Part shown: one piece after another, positions 1 through 7,651 of the stretch | Layout: each line of letters starts with the position of its first letter | Numbering within the stretch: the first letter of the stretch is position 1 | Source of the DNA: Candidatus Hydrogenedentota bacterium | GTDB lineage: Bacteria > Hydrogenedentota > Hydrogenedentia > Hydrogenedentiales > CAITNO01 | Assembly (NCBI GenBank): GCA_903922535.1 | Contig: CAIXUF010000769.1 | Span: 1 to 9,043 of the forward strand | DNA length: 9,043 nt | Direction: 5' to 3' | Translations under genes and position numbers: made by a program | Notes under the pieces: model-generated | What the model saw: the letters and a program-made list of their open reading frames with translations, nothing else | Databases searched by the model: none | What the model was told of the DNA's origin: nothing

Positions 1-1
1 G

Positions 2-240
2 GCGTTTGTTGTGCAGCCAGGGGATGGGCGGGAGGTTCCGGTCGAGCTTTGCCTGAGCGATGACGGGATTGTGTGAGCGCCGGTTAAATGAGACGGCAAT
101 GTCCCCGCCCTTCACCCCTATATGGCCCCCTGTTTCGATGAATTTCCGGTACAGTTGTTTGGGTTCCATGCGTTCGCAGCCCTTGAGGCGCTGCCCCAGC
201 CAGCGGTAACCGCCGTCAGGTAGCACGGCGTTCGTGTCGG
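2..240 (-). pseudogene. C-terminal remnant of a probable DDE transposase, cut by window edge
   Basis: On the minus strand, the frame whose codons begin at base 238 reads about 79 residues without a stop down to base 2. It includes the stretches VLPDGGYRWLGQRLKG, PKQLYRKFIETGG, VSFNRRSHNPVIAQA and LPPIPWLHNK. From memory, the pattern of a basic helix, a short strand, 'R/K-HNP' and then 'PPIPW' close to the C-terminus resembles the tail of a large DDE-type bacterial transposase family; I could not confirm the family. The reading frame stays open towards base 360, but it has no credible start codon or ribosome site and then overlaps the end of the hydrolase gene in another frame. The conserved-looking part begins near base 240. 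The catalytic core is therefore absent on the upstream side, which suggests a decayed element rather than a working gene. The rest lies beyond base 1. The protein could also belong to an unrelated uncharacterised family. Confidence 0.42.
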
Positions 241-342
241 TGACGGAGCCCGCCGACTTCCCGCATTGACATGACGTCACTTGGGTCAGGCGTCCGGACC
301 GCGCGGGTTTCGGGAACCACAACAGTTCGATCAAGCATCGCC

Positions 343-2661
343 CTATGGAATATCGCTCTTGATTGTGCAGACTGCGACCAGCCCCTCCGCCGTCAAGGAA
401 CCGGATTGCAGATATACCGGAGATTCAGACAGGGTGATTCTGTCCATGCTCACTTTGTTCCCCATAACGTCAAAGGCTTCGATTCCCTGGGGCACTTCAA
501 TCCTGCAGGTCTTCTGCCCGCCGTCTTCTCGGGGCGCCCAAACGGCCAAGAGGGCGCAGCCATCGCACTGAAAAGCGTAGCCGTAGATGCCTTTTGCACC
601 AGATTCCCTGAGTTGTCCCGCATATTTGGGTGAAGGCCCAAGCAGATTCGCCAGGGCAGAGATCGCCGCATAAGACTTCTTGGGCACGGCATTCGGAGAG
701 AGAAAGGTGTTTTCAATGTCCATCGTGCCATTGTTGACCGGCCCTTCAATCGGCTCATGATAGAATATCTTCTCCACACCGTAGGCAAGCATGATAATGG
801 CATGGCGGACAATGCAATCGGCGGCGGCCCGTTCACTGGGCCAGAGAAGTCCCGCGGAGAAATGCCCCGCCGGCGCCACCCAAGGCGTCCAGGGCTTGTC
901 ATCCGCCCCGTAATAGGAGGTTTCTGTTGCCCATATGGGTTTTCGTTCCCCCGACGCGTCCATCGCCTTCCGGGTCCGTCCCATCCTTTCGATAAATGCT
1001 TCGGGGACAATCAACCTTCCATACGGATGGAGGTTGAAGATGTCGCAGTACTTGAGCCCGCCTTCCGCGATGAACTCGTCGCCCAGCAAGTCATTGGGTT
1101 CAGTGGCAAGCCCCGCAATAACCGTGGCATTGGGGTTGGCAGCCTTAACCGCACCGTATGCGCTTCTCAGCAGGTTCATGTAGTCGGCCACTGTGTACCC
1201 TTGGCTCCGGGGAAGGCAGAAGTCGGGCACCCACAGCGGTTCGTTCAGGAATTCCCAATAGGCGCATGACCCTTGGTACCGGCTCACTGCTTTTCCGACG
1301 AAGTCGAACAGTAACTGCGGCTCAGCGGGCATATAGGCCATTTTGTACCAGAGTGTTTGTCCGACAGACGGTGGGGCCGTGGATGCCCAGTTCGTGGAAG
1401 GATTGGGGAACACCGCAAGCGTTTTCATGCCGGCGGTGGAGAGATACTTCATCTGCTCGTCCTGTTCATCCCAGGACATTTGGCCCCGGACCGGTTCCAC
1501 CCATTCCCAGTTGACCGCCCAATTCCGAACCCAGCGAATGCCGGCTTTCGAAAGCAGCTTCAGTTGCGCGTCCGTCGTGGCGGGGTGGTTGAGGCCAAAG
1601 GGCGAATCATCATGGGTGTAGGGATCAACGACGGTAAAGGCGAACTTTCGCATGTGGTCGCGGCCGTTGGCGGTCCATGTCACATTCGCGCGGTAATACC
1701 CTTTGCCGGCAACGGAAAGGACCCAAGGCACGGTCACCTGCCGGCCGGCAGGAACATCAACCGGGAAGACCGCGGAGGGCAGTGCGTTCCCGAAATAGTC
1801 CTCCATTTCAAGTTTGAGCGGGACCGAGACATCACTGCCGCTCCGGTTGTCGCCGCAGACTTTGAGCGTGACAGGTTCGGACTGGTTATAGACGTTTCCG
1901 TAATGGCCCGTGGTTACGCCAAGTTCAACGGGTTCGCGCGTTTCAAACACGGTTGCTTTCGAACCGGCTTCCAGTTGAACGGCATCCATCCAGAATGATG
2001 CGGCCGTATCGGGCATGCCCGTCATGTCCGGTCCGACAGCAATGCACACATCTTCGTCAAGGGCCGTCTGCGTTACCGCGCAGCGTGTCCATTCTTGTGA
2101 CAGCGACACTTCGTGCTCAGCCTGCTGAATGGGACCCAACGCGCTCTTGGCAAAGCGAAAGAGAAACTTGGCCTTCGTTCCGGCTGTGTCCGACTTCATG
2201 TACGCTGAAAGTGTGATCGGTTCACCCGGAGTGACACTCATCCAGCCAACATTTGCCGCAAGCGGCGCATGTTGCCGTTCGTGAACAGGCGGCCAGACGT
2301 CGAAGTAAGTGACCGGAGTCATGCCGGGCCCCATGCTGATCTTCAGGCAATGCGTGCCATCCCATGCGTCGCCGGATTCGACCGTGCCATACAGACCCGA
2401 CAAGTCCCCTCCCCATCCAGTCTGCTTTCCCAGCGAGGACCACAACTCCGCGCCACATTCAAACGATGAGTCTCTGACAAGGTTCTTTGACTGAACACCC
2501 TCGCACCTGGGGTTGAATCTCGATATGTCAGCAGCTTCGCCCGAATGTTTCGCCTGGTCGTTGTCATCAAGAGCACTCTGAGCCGCTTCTCCCTTAATCG
2601 AAGCGACTGCGAAGCCGAGCATTACCCAAACGAAAGAGATCGCCACAACAGCGTTTCGCAT
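343..2661 (-). CDS. Secreted multidomain glycoside hydrolase, clan A-like (GH39/GH5-type barrel) with N-terminal CBM-like domain
   Basis: This is probably an exported enzyme that cleaves glycosidic bonds by the retaining mechanism; the substrate is unknown. Numbering below counts from the upstream ATG at base 2700. I prefer the start at Met14 (base 2661): GGAG lies 8 bases before it, and the protein then opens with a classic signal peptide (MRNAVVAISFVWVMLGFAVA). The ATG at 2700 has AGGAGG 14 bases upstream, which is too far. Residues about 75-255 form a carbohydrate-binding-like sandwich ending in FWMDAVQLEAG, a common CBM4/9-type signature. Residues about 260-357 look like a second beta-sandwich. 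Residues about 365-690 are the barrel: AYWEFLNEPLW places the likely acid/base at Glu487, and IWATETSYYG places the likely nucleophile at Glu593. FNLHPYG (555-561) fits a barrel strand between them. The C-terminus (about 700-785) looks like a small beta domain. The 772-residue length suits a multidomain hydrolase. The exact GH family is uncertain. The gene is divergent from the GH39-like gene and may share its control region. Confidence 0.82.
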   Translation of the reverse strand: MRNAVVAISFVWVMLGFAVASIKGEAAQSALDDNDQAKHSGEAADISRFNPRCEGVQSKNLVRDSSFECGAELWSSLGKQTGWGGDLSGLYGTVESGDAWDGTHCLKISMGPGMTPVTYFDVWPPVHERQHAPLAANVGWMSVTPGEPITLSAYMKSDTAGTKAKFLFRFAKSALGPIQQAEHEVSLSQEWTRCAVTQTALDEDVCIAVGPDMTGMPDTAASFWMDAVQLEAGSKATVFETREPVELGVTTGHYGNVYNQSEPVTLKVCGDNRSGSDVSVPLKLEMEDYFGNALPSAVFPVDVPAGRQVTVPWVLSVAGKGYYRANVTWTANGRDHMRKFAFTVVDPYTHDDSPFGLNHPATTDAQLKLLSKAGIRWVRNWAVNWEWVEPVRGQMSWDEQDEQMKYLSTAGMKTLAVFPNPSTNWASTAPPSVGQTLWYKMAYMPAEPQLLFDFVGKAVSRYQGSCAYWEFLNEPLWVPDFCLPRSQGYTVADYMNLLRSAYGAVKAANPNATVIAGLATEPNDLLGDEFIAEGGLKYCDIFNLHPYGRLIVPEAFIERMGRTRKAMDASGERKPIWATETSYYGADDKPWTPWVAPAGHFSAGLLWPSERAAADCIVRHAIIMLAYGVEKIFYHEPIEGPVNNGTMDIENTFLSPNAVPKKSYAAISALANLLGPSPKYAGQLRESGAKGIYGYAFQCDGCALLAVWAPREDGGQKTCRIEVPQGIEAFDVMGNKVSMDRITLSESPVYLQSGSLTAEGLVAVCTIKSDIP

Positions 2662-2887
2662 TTCACGTTCTCCAAGGTGTCCACCTTCATTAGTATACAT
2701 CTCTTGCCGAAAGACCTCCTGCCGTCTGCCAAGAGCGATTATCGGGGCGCGACTGTCTTCGCATCGCGGCGGTGCCCGGTTGGGGCCAAAGAAACCCTGC
2801 GGTTTTCAGGTTTTGGTGTCCATCTGGACGATCAAGACAAGGTGTCGGCGAGCCGTCCCCAGTCTTCTTTGACGTCCACCGCGTATT

Positions 2888-2916
2888 CCGACAGAGACCG
2901 CACTGGGTGATAGAAT
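2888..2916 (+). promoter_or_regulatory. Candidate sigma70-like promoter for the GH39-like gene
   Basis: CCGACA (2888-2893, 4 of 6 matches to TTGACA) and TAGAAT (2911-2916, 5 of 6 matches to TATAAT) are separated by 17 bases, the ideal spacing. Transcription would begin near 2923, leaving a leader of about 150 bases before the ATG at 3072. In a region this long such a match can arise by chance, so this is only a candidate. The left arm of the neighbouring inverted repeat covers its -35 box. Confidence 0.28.
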
Positions 2917-2953
2917 ACCGAATTGCCGGGACAGGCTCGACCAGTCTCTGTCG
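2889..2953. repeat. 10-bp perfect inverted repeat, possible paired operator
   Basis: CGACAGAGAC (2889-2898) is the exact reverse complement of GTCTCTGTCG (2944-2953), with 45 bases between the arms. The right arm also overlaps a smaller inverted repeat, TCGAC (2937-2941) and GTCGA (2950-2954). The left arm overlaps the candidate -35 box and the right arm would lie just downstream of the transcription start. That arrangement would suit a repressor bridging two half-sites, but no regulator gene is present to support it. A rough count of possible pairs gives about an 8 percent chance of one such 10-bp match in 410 bases. Confidence 0.35.
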
Positions 2954-3071
2954 ACGTTACGCAGCGGGCACCTCAAGTGCCGGCGCGGTCGGCGCTGCCA
3001 ACAGGTACGTTGCCGCAGGAGACCAAAGGCGGCACGGACGGCGTGCCTGTTGCGAGCCAAAAGGAGTCTTG

Positions 3072-4478
3072 ATGATGAGGATGACCTTTCTGTCCGCAGT
3101 GATGGCGGCCGCCTGTGCCGCTGCGTTTTGTCCCATGGGCGTGACCGCAGACGCGGCGGGGATTAAAGTTAACTTTGCCGACGCCGCCGGCACAATCAAG
3201 CCACTGCACGGCGTCAACAACAGCCCGGTGCAGTACGGCGACGAGATCAAGTCCTTCCGGGAGGCGGGCATTCCATTCTCGCGACTGCATGACACGGCCG
3301 GGGCGTTCGGTGGAACACACTTTGTGGATATCCCGAACGTTTTTCCGGATTTTGACGCCGACCCGTCGGACCCCGCGTCATACGATTTCGCGTTCACGGA
3401 TGCGTATATCAAGAGCCTGGTGAGTTCGGGAACGGAGATCTTCTACCGGCTCGGCGTAACCATTGAAAACAACCACACGATCAAGGCGTACCACATCCAT
3501 CCACCCAAGGATTTTGCCAAGTGGGCGCGGATTTGCGAGGGGATCGTCCGACACTACAACGAGGGCTGGGCAAACGGATTCCAGTACCATATCCGCTACT
3601 GGGAGATCTGGAATGAACCCGAGAACCCGCCGATGTGGACAGGCACGAAGGAGCAGTACTTCGAACTGTACCGAGTCGCCGCCAACCACCTGAAGACCTG
3701 CTTCCCGGACATCAAGGTGGGCGGATATGGCGGCTGCGGCTTCTACGCCGTCACCCGCGAGAATGTCGGCGATTTTCACAAGACGTTCATCACCTGGTTC
3801 GACGACTTCCTGGCCTTTGTCTCCGCAAAGGACAGCTCCGCACCGCTTGATTTCTTTTCCTGGCACCTCTACACCGATGACGCCACCGAAATCGTCCGGC
3901 ATGCTGATTATGTCCGGGCCCGCCTGGACACAGCCGGTTTCACGAAGACAGAAAGCATTTTTGACGAGTGGAACCGGATGAACGGCTCGAAGGACGTGTT
4001 CGACGAGATGCGCGCGATGCCGGGTGCGGTCTTTGTCGGCGCCGCCTTTTCGTTGATGCAGCGCAGTTCCATTGACAAGGCGATGTACTACGATGCACTG
4101 CCAACCCGCCAATACTGTGGCCTCTATCACTTCCCAAGCTGCAACGTAACGAAGACTTACTACGCCTTTAAGATGTTCAACGCGCTCTATCAGTTGAAGA
4201 ACGCCGTGCAGTCGAGTTCCGCCCTGAACGGGGTCACCGCGACGGCGGCCCGCAACGAATCGAAGGCCGCCGTGTTCATCACCAACCGCGGCGATCAAGA
4301 GTGCTCCGCCCCCCTCGCTCTTTCCGGGCTGCCGCAGGGGTGCGCCACAGCGACTTTTTCCCTCCTCGATGAAACGCATGACATGGAGAAGGCACGAACG
4401 GAACACGTGACGCCCGGCGAGGCCACCCTGCAACTGACCCTGCCCGCCAGGAGCGTGATGCTTGTCGAATTCGAATGA
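3072..4478 (+). CDS. Secreted GH39-like glycoside hydrolase
   Basis: This is probably an exported retaining glycosidase of the xylosidase/iduronidase-like GH39 type; the substrate cannot be read from the sequence. I chose the ATG at 3072 because AAGGAG ends 5 bases before it and the protein then begins with a signal peptide (residues 1 to about 28, likely cut after TADA). The frame is open further upstream, to 2772, but has no such support. The mature protein is one barrel. PLHGVNNSP (44-52) and FSRLHD (69-74) match the early strands typical of GH39. YWEIWNEPE (176-184) gives the acid/base Glu182, SWHLYTDD (263-270) is a later strand, and SIFDEWN (295-301) gives the likely nucleophile Glu299. 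The last 80 or so residues form a beta domain. AAFC in the signal peptide is a poor lipobox because Phe precedes the Cys, so a lipoprotein is unlikely. At 468 residues it is close to single-domain GH39 enzymes. It lies 140 bases before the aminotransferase gene and may lead that operon. Confidence 0.82.
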   Translation: MMRMTFLSAVMAAACAAAFCPMGVTADAAGIKVNFADAAGTIKPLHGVNNSPVQYGDEIKSFREAGIPFSRLHDTAGAFGGTHFVDIPNVFPDFDADPSDPASYDFAFTDAYIKSLVSSGTEIFYRLGVTIENNHTIKAYHIHPPKDFAKWARICEGIVRHYNEGWANGFQYHIRYWEIWNEPENPPMWTGTKEQYFELYRVAANHLKTCFPDIKVGGYGGCGFYAVTRENVGDFHKTFITWFDDFLAFVSAKDSSAPLDFFSWHLYTDDATEIVRHADYVRARLDTAGFTKTESIFDEWNRMNGSKDVFDEMRAMPGAVFVGAAFSLMQRSSIDKAMYYDALPTRQYCGLYHFPSCNVTKTYYAFKMFNALYQLKNAVQSSSALNGVTATAARNESKAAVFITNRGDQECSAPLALSGLPQGCATATFSLLDETHDMEKARTEHVTPGEATLQLTLPARSVMLVEFE

Positions 4479-4618
4479 CTTGCACTGCATAAAGATGTAT
4501 CATTTGACTTGGTTTGCGCACGGGAATCGGCGGTTCTGGGTTCCCAGTTCTTGACGGATGTATCCGATGGAACAACCCAGCGACAACGAAATAGAGACAA
4601 AAGACGGGGAATTACAGC

Positions 4619-5926
4619 ATGAGCACAGATGATCCACGCGAAATTGCGGCGAATTGCATGGGGACTCCGGCACGAACGGAGCCCCTGCCGTGGGAGCTGC
4701 CCGGCGCCCACTGGATCGGTCAGGAAGAGATTGATGAAGTGGTCAAGGTACTGGCGAATCGAAGCCCGTTTCGTTACTACGGCCCGTCGCCCCAGCACGC
4801 AGTTGACACGCTCGAAAGGGAGTTTGCTGCCCGCCTTGGCCGGCAGTATGCCCTGGGAACGGCCAGTGGAACCGCTGCGCTGACTTGCGCGTTTGTGGCG
4901 TTGGGCGTGGGACCGGGCGATGAGGTGCTCATACCCGGGTATGCGTGGGTGAGTTGCCTGAGCGCCATCGTGCGCACGGGTGCGATTCCGCGGCTGGTGG
5001 ATATCGACGACACCTTCTGCGTGTCGGCGCAGGACCTGGCCCGCAAGATTGGACCGCGCAGCAAGGCCCTGCTGCTGGTGCATATGAGCGGCGCTCCGGG
5101 TGACCTAGACGCGGTGTTGTCCGTGGCGCGCGGTGCCGGCATCAAAGTGGTCGAGGACTGCGCCCAGGCCAACGGGGCCAGCTACAAGGGACGCCCCACC
5201 GGCAGCTTCGGCGACATTGCCATCTTCAGTTTCCAGATCAACAAAAACATGACTTCCGGCGAGGGCGGAATGCTCGTGTGCGACGATGAGCACCTGTACA
5301 AGCGCGCCTTTGCGGCGCATGACATGGGTTACGCGCGCGATGCGGAAGGGCGCCTCGATCCGTCCGATGAACAGTACCAACTGTGGGGCATCGGGGCGCG
5401 CATGAGCGAACTGGCCGGCGCCATGGCCCTCGCCCAGCTCCACAAACTCGACCGGATTACAGCAGCCATGCGGCGTGCCAAGTATGCGATTCGGCGCGAA
5501 ATAGAAGCCATTCCGGGACTTCAGCCCAGGCGTATTGCCGATACGGAAGGTGACAGTTCCCCGTTTCTGATTGTCACACTTCCCACACCCACACTCTGCC
5601 AAGACTTTTTCAGGGCTCTTGACGCCGAAGGATTGCGCGGCCCGGCGGGAAGCATGGCCTGCATTCCCATGGAACAGTGGGGCCTGCACTGGCACTGGAA
5701 CAACCGGAGCTTGGTCGAACGGCGCGGTCAGGACCCGTCCGGCCGGCCCTGGAGCGATCCGCTGAACGCGTTTGCCAGGGACTACCGCTACGAACGGGGG
5801 GTGCTGCCGAACTGTGACGACCTCGCCGGGCGGTCCATTCTGCTCACCATCGCTTCATGCCTGACAGACAACGATGTGAAGGAAATCAGCACAGCCTTTC
5901 GCAGGGCGGCGGAAGCGGTGCTGTGA
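4619..5926 (+). CDS. DegT/DnrJ/EryC1/StrS family PLP-dependent sugar aminotransferase
   Basis: Members of this fold-type I family move an amino group between glutamate or glutamine and a keto sugar or keto cyclitol in the cytoplasm. The evidence is strong. GTASGTAAL (80-88) is the phosphate-binding turn, VVEDCAQANGA (177-187) carries Asp180, which contacts the PLP ring nitrogen, and FSFQINKNMTSGEGG (203-217) carries the PLP-binding Lys209. A retained lysine argues for an aminotransferase, not the histidine-containing dehydrase branch (ColD-like). There is no signal peptide. At 435 residues it is longer than the usual 370-400. Some of the excess is in a Trp-rich stretch (349-378, EQWGLHWHWNN and onward) replacing the usual short link before the C-terminal helices. 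The ATG at 4619 has a modest GGGGA ribosome site 8 bases upstream. It is followed after 40 bases by the symporter gene and lies in a sugar-uptake setting with no visible nucleotide-sugar biosynthesis genes. The donor, acceptor and direction are unknown. Confidence 0.9.
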   Translation: MSTDDPREIAANCMGTPARTEPLPWELPGAHWIGQEEIDEVVKVLANRSPFRYYGPSPQHAVDTLEREFAARLGRQYALGTASGTAALTCAFVALGVGPGDEVLIPGYAWVSCLSAIVRTGAIPRLVDIDDTFCVSAQDLARKIGPRSKALLLVHMSGAPGDLDAVLSVARGAGIKVVEDCAQANGASYKGRPTGSFGDIAIFSFQINKNMTSGEGGMLVCDDEHLYKRAFAAHDMGYARDAEGRLDPSDEQYQLWGIGARMSELAGAMALAQLHKLDRITAAMRRAKYAIRREIEAIPGLQPRRIADTEGDSSPFLIVTLPTPTLCQDFFRALDAEGLRGPAGSMACIPMEQWGLHWHWNNRSLVERRGQDPSGRPWSDPLNAFARDYRYERGVLPNCDDLAGRSILLTIASCLTDNDVKEISTAFRRAAEAVL

Positions 5927-5966
5927 CGGTTCTGCCCGGGCGCACGGACAATGGAGGTGAAACACG

Positions 5967-7571
5967 TTGAACTTTTCGTCTAACGCAGTGGACTTTGCGG
6001 TCATCATTGGCGCGATTGGCCTGATGGTCGGCGTGGGCTTGTGGGCGTCACGGCGCAACAAAGACGGGCAATCCGCCCACAGTTACTTCCTCGCTTCCGG
6101 ACGTTTGCCCTGGTGGATGATCGGCGCGGCCTTCGTGTCGACGAGCGTCTCAAGCGAACAGATTGTGGGGACGGTTGGCGCCGCATACAAGAACGGCATG
6201 GGCATCGCCAACTGGGAGATATGGAGCGCCCCCTGCTACACCATTCTGCTTTTCTTGTTCATTCCAATCTATATGAAGAACAAGATTACCACCATGCCGG
6301 ATCTGCTGTTGCGGCGCTATGGCCCGCTGTGCGCGAACATATACAGTTGGGTCATGCTGTTTGCCTACGGCACCATCTTTATGGTCCCGATCCTGTACGG
6401 CGGCAGTCTGGCCTTTTCGCAGCTCACCGGGGTCAACTTCTATGTCATTCTCTGGGGCATAGTCATTCTGGTGGCGCTGTACACCGTGAAGGGCGGCATG
6501 ATCGCCGTAACCTGGACGGACATGATCCAGTGCAGCATGCTTGTGGGCGGCGGCGCCCTCCTGTTCTTCATTGCGCTTCACCAGATCCCGGGCGGCTGGT
6601 CCGCGATGGTGGCGGCCTCTCCCGAACGCTTTCACCTCTATCATCCCGCGGGCGACCCGGTGGCCCCATTCCTGGGCATCATTTTCGGAACCTTTGGCGT
6701 GTTTGTGTTTTACCAGGCGGCCAACCAGGTGATGATCCAGCGCGTGCTCGGCGCCCGCACGGTGTGGGACGGCATCATGGGCGTCATCTTTGCCGGGTTC
6801 ATCAACTTCTTCCGCCCGTTGGTCACGTGCTTCCTGGGATTCATTGTCTTCCATTGGCTCAACGTCATGAAGATGGGGGCGCCCCTCGACAACGTCGACA
6901 AGACCTTCTCGTTTGCCATGAGCACCTTTGCGCCAAGCTGGGGGTTGCGGGGCATTATTCTGGCCGGATTCCTCTCGGCAATCATGGCGGCCATCAGCGG
7001 TCTCGCAAACTCGACCGCCACCCTCTTCTCCCTTGACGTGTACAAGAAGATCATCAACAAGGACGCCGATGACCGCAGGTTGATCTTTGTGGGGCGCGTG
7101 GCCGCCTTTTCGGTTCTGGCCATTGCTGCGTTCATGGCGCCGCTTGTGGAGCACATGGGCGGGATCTTCCGGTATTTCCAGACCGGGGTGACGTACGTGG
7201 CGACGCCGTTCATTTCTGTGGTCTTCATGGGGCTGCTCTGGAAGCGGACCAACTATCAGGCTGCGGTGTTCGGGCTTATTGGCGGCCTGATCATCCAGAT
7301 ATCGGTGGCCGTGGGGCTGCCCTTTCTCGGATTCGAACTGCACTGGCTCTATTACGCGTTCATCGCCGAGGTTCTCATTGTCATCGGCATGGTTGTTGTG
7401 TCTCTGCTGACCCCCCCGCCGCCCCGGGAACAGTGGGAACCGTTCCTGTGGACGCCCAAGGTGCTTTCCGCCTATGATGAGGGCATAATCCGGCCTTGGT
7501 ACGCCTCCATCAAGCTATGGTATGGTCTCTACGCGGGTATCTGGTGTGTCATCTATTGGTGGCTGTGGTAA
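5967..7571 (+). CDS. Sodium:solute symporter (SSS family)
   Basis: This inner-membrane protein most likely imports a sugar or related small molecule with Na+. The 534 residues contain about 13 to 14 hydrophobic segments, usual for the family. Family hallmarks are YFLASGRLPWWMIGAAFVST (40-59) after the first helix, YTVKGGMIAVTWTDMIQ (172-188), the loop NQVMIQRVLGA (253-263), and SGLANSTATLFSLDVYKK (344-361), where the Ser/Thr cluster matches the region forming the Na2 site in SGLT-type carriers. The C-terminus is rich in Trp and proline (PPPP at 483-486, ending WWLW) and probably makes the last helix. The start is TTG, supported by a perfect GGAGGTGA (5953-5960) 6 bases upstream. An ATG at 5951 in another frame stops after ten codons. 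The gene lies 40 bases after the aminotransferase gene and 80 before the deacetylase gene, consistent with one operon. Solute specificity within this family cannot be assigned from these motifs. Confidence 0.92.
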   Translation: MNFSSNAVDFAVIIGAIGLMVGVGLWASRRNKDGQSAHSYFLASGRLPWWMIGAAFVSTSVSSEQIVGTVGAAYKNGMGIANWEIWSAPCYTILLFLFIPIYMKNKITTMPDLLLRRYGPLCANIYSWVMLFAYGTIFMVPILYGGSLAFSQLTGVNFYVILWGIVILVALYTVKGGMIAVTWTDMIQCSMLVGGGALLFFIALHQIPGGWSAMVAASPERFHLYHPAGDPVAPFLGIIFGTFGVFVFYQAANQVMIQRVLGARTVWDGIMGVIFAGFINFFRPLVTCFLGFIVFHWLNVMKMGAPLDNVDKTFSFAMSTFAPSWGLRGIILAGFLSAIMAAISGLANSTATLFSLDVYKKIINKDADDRRLIFVGRVAAFSVLAIAAFMAPLVEHMGGIFRYFQTGVTYVATPFISVVFMGLLWKRTNYQAAVFGLIGGLIIQISVAVGLPFLGFELHWLYYAFIAEVLIVIGMVVVSLLTPPPPREQWEPFLWTPKVLSAYDEGIIRPWYASIKLWYGLYAGIWCVIYWWLW

Positions 7572-7651
7572 CCCGAAGGCCGCCTAAAACAGGTGCGGGT
7601 CTCCATGATTGGGCGGCCCACAAGAAACTGCAACAAGAGGAGACAAAGGAT

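Larger units (their letters stand above)
2662..3071. promoter_or_regulatory. Divergent intergenic control region between two hydrolase genes
   Basis: These 410 bases separate the starts of two oppositely transcribed secreted hydrolases and show no convincing gene. The open frame running from base 2772 into the GH39-like gene lacks a ribosome site and a sensible N-terminus. The region must hold the promoter for the minus-strand gene and at least one for the plus-strand gene. Visible candidates are a plus-strand sigma70-like pair at 2888-2916, a 10-bp inverted repeat around it, and an isolated minus-strand GATAAT at 2743-2738 with no good -35 box. A ribosome-site-like AGGAGG (minus strand, 2720-2715) lies 14 bases before the ATG at 2700. 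Consensus promoters from E. coli may not apply to this organism. Confidence 0.45.

Noticed and set aside
2772..3071. N-terminal extension of the GH39-like gene by 100 residues
   Set aside because: The extension has no ribosome site or domain, and the signal peptide begins at the ATG at 3072, which has AAGGAG just upstream.
3378..4490. Minus-strand open frame of 370 residues opposite the GH39-like gene
   Set aside because: It lies fully antisense to a gene with an intact active site and has no recognisable domain; GC-rich codons make such mirror frames common.
4536..4547. Palindrome CTGGGTTCCCAG between the GH39-like and aminotransferase genes
   Set aside because: It can form only a 4-bp stem with a 4-base loop and has no T-run, so it does not support a terminator; a role as a protein site cannot be shown.
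4551..4579. TTGACG as a -35 box before the aminotransferase gene
   Set aside because: No -10-like hexamer is present about 17 bases downstream, so I did not call a promoter here.
4295..5083. Minus-strand open frame of 262 residues across the GH39-like/aminotransferase junction
   Set aside because: It overlaps two supported genes on the other strand and shows no domain or convincing start.
6150..7343. Long minus-strand open frame of 397 residues opposite the symporter gene
   Set aside because: It is antisense to a clear membrane transporter gene, is rich in charged and His residues as expected from reading hydrophobic codons backwards, and shows no family motif.
7496..7651. N-terminal extension of the deacetylase overlapping the symporter gene
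   Set aside because: The PIG-L motif normally sits within the first 20 residues, which matches a start at 7652 with AGGAG upstream.
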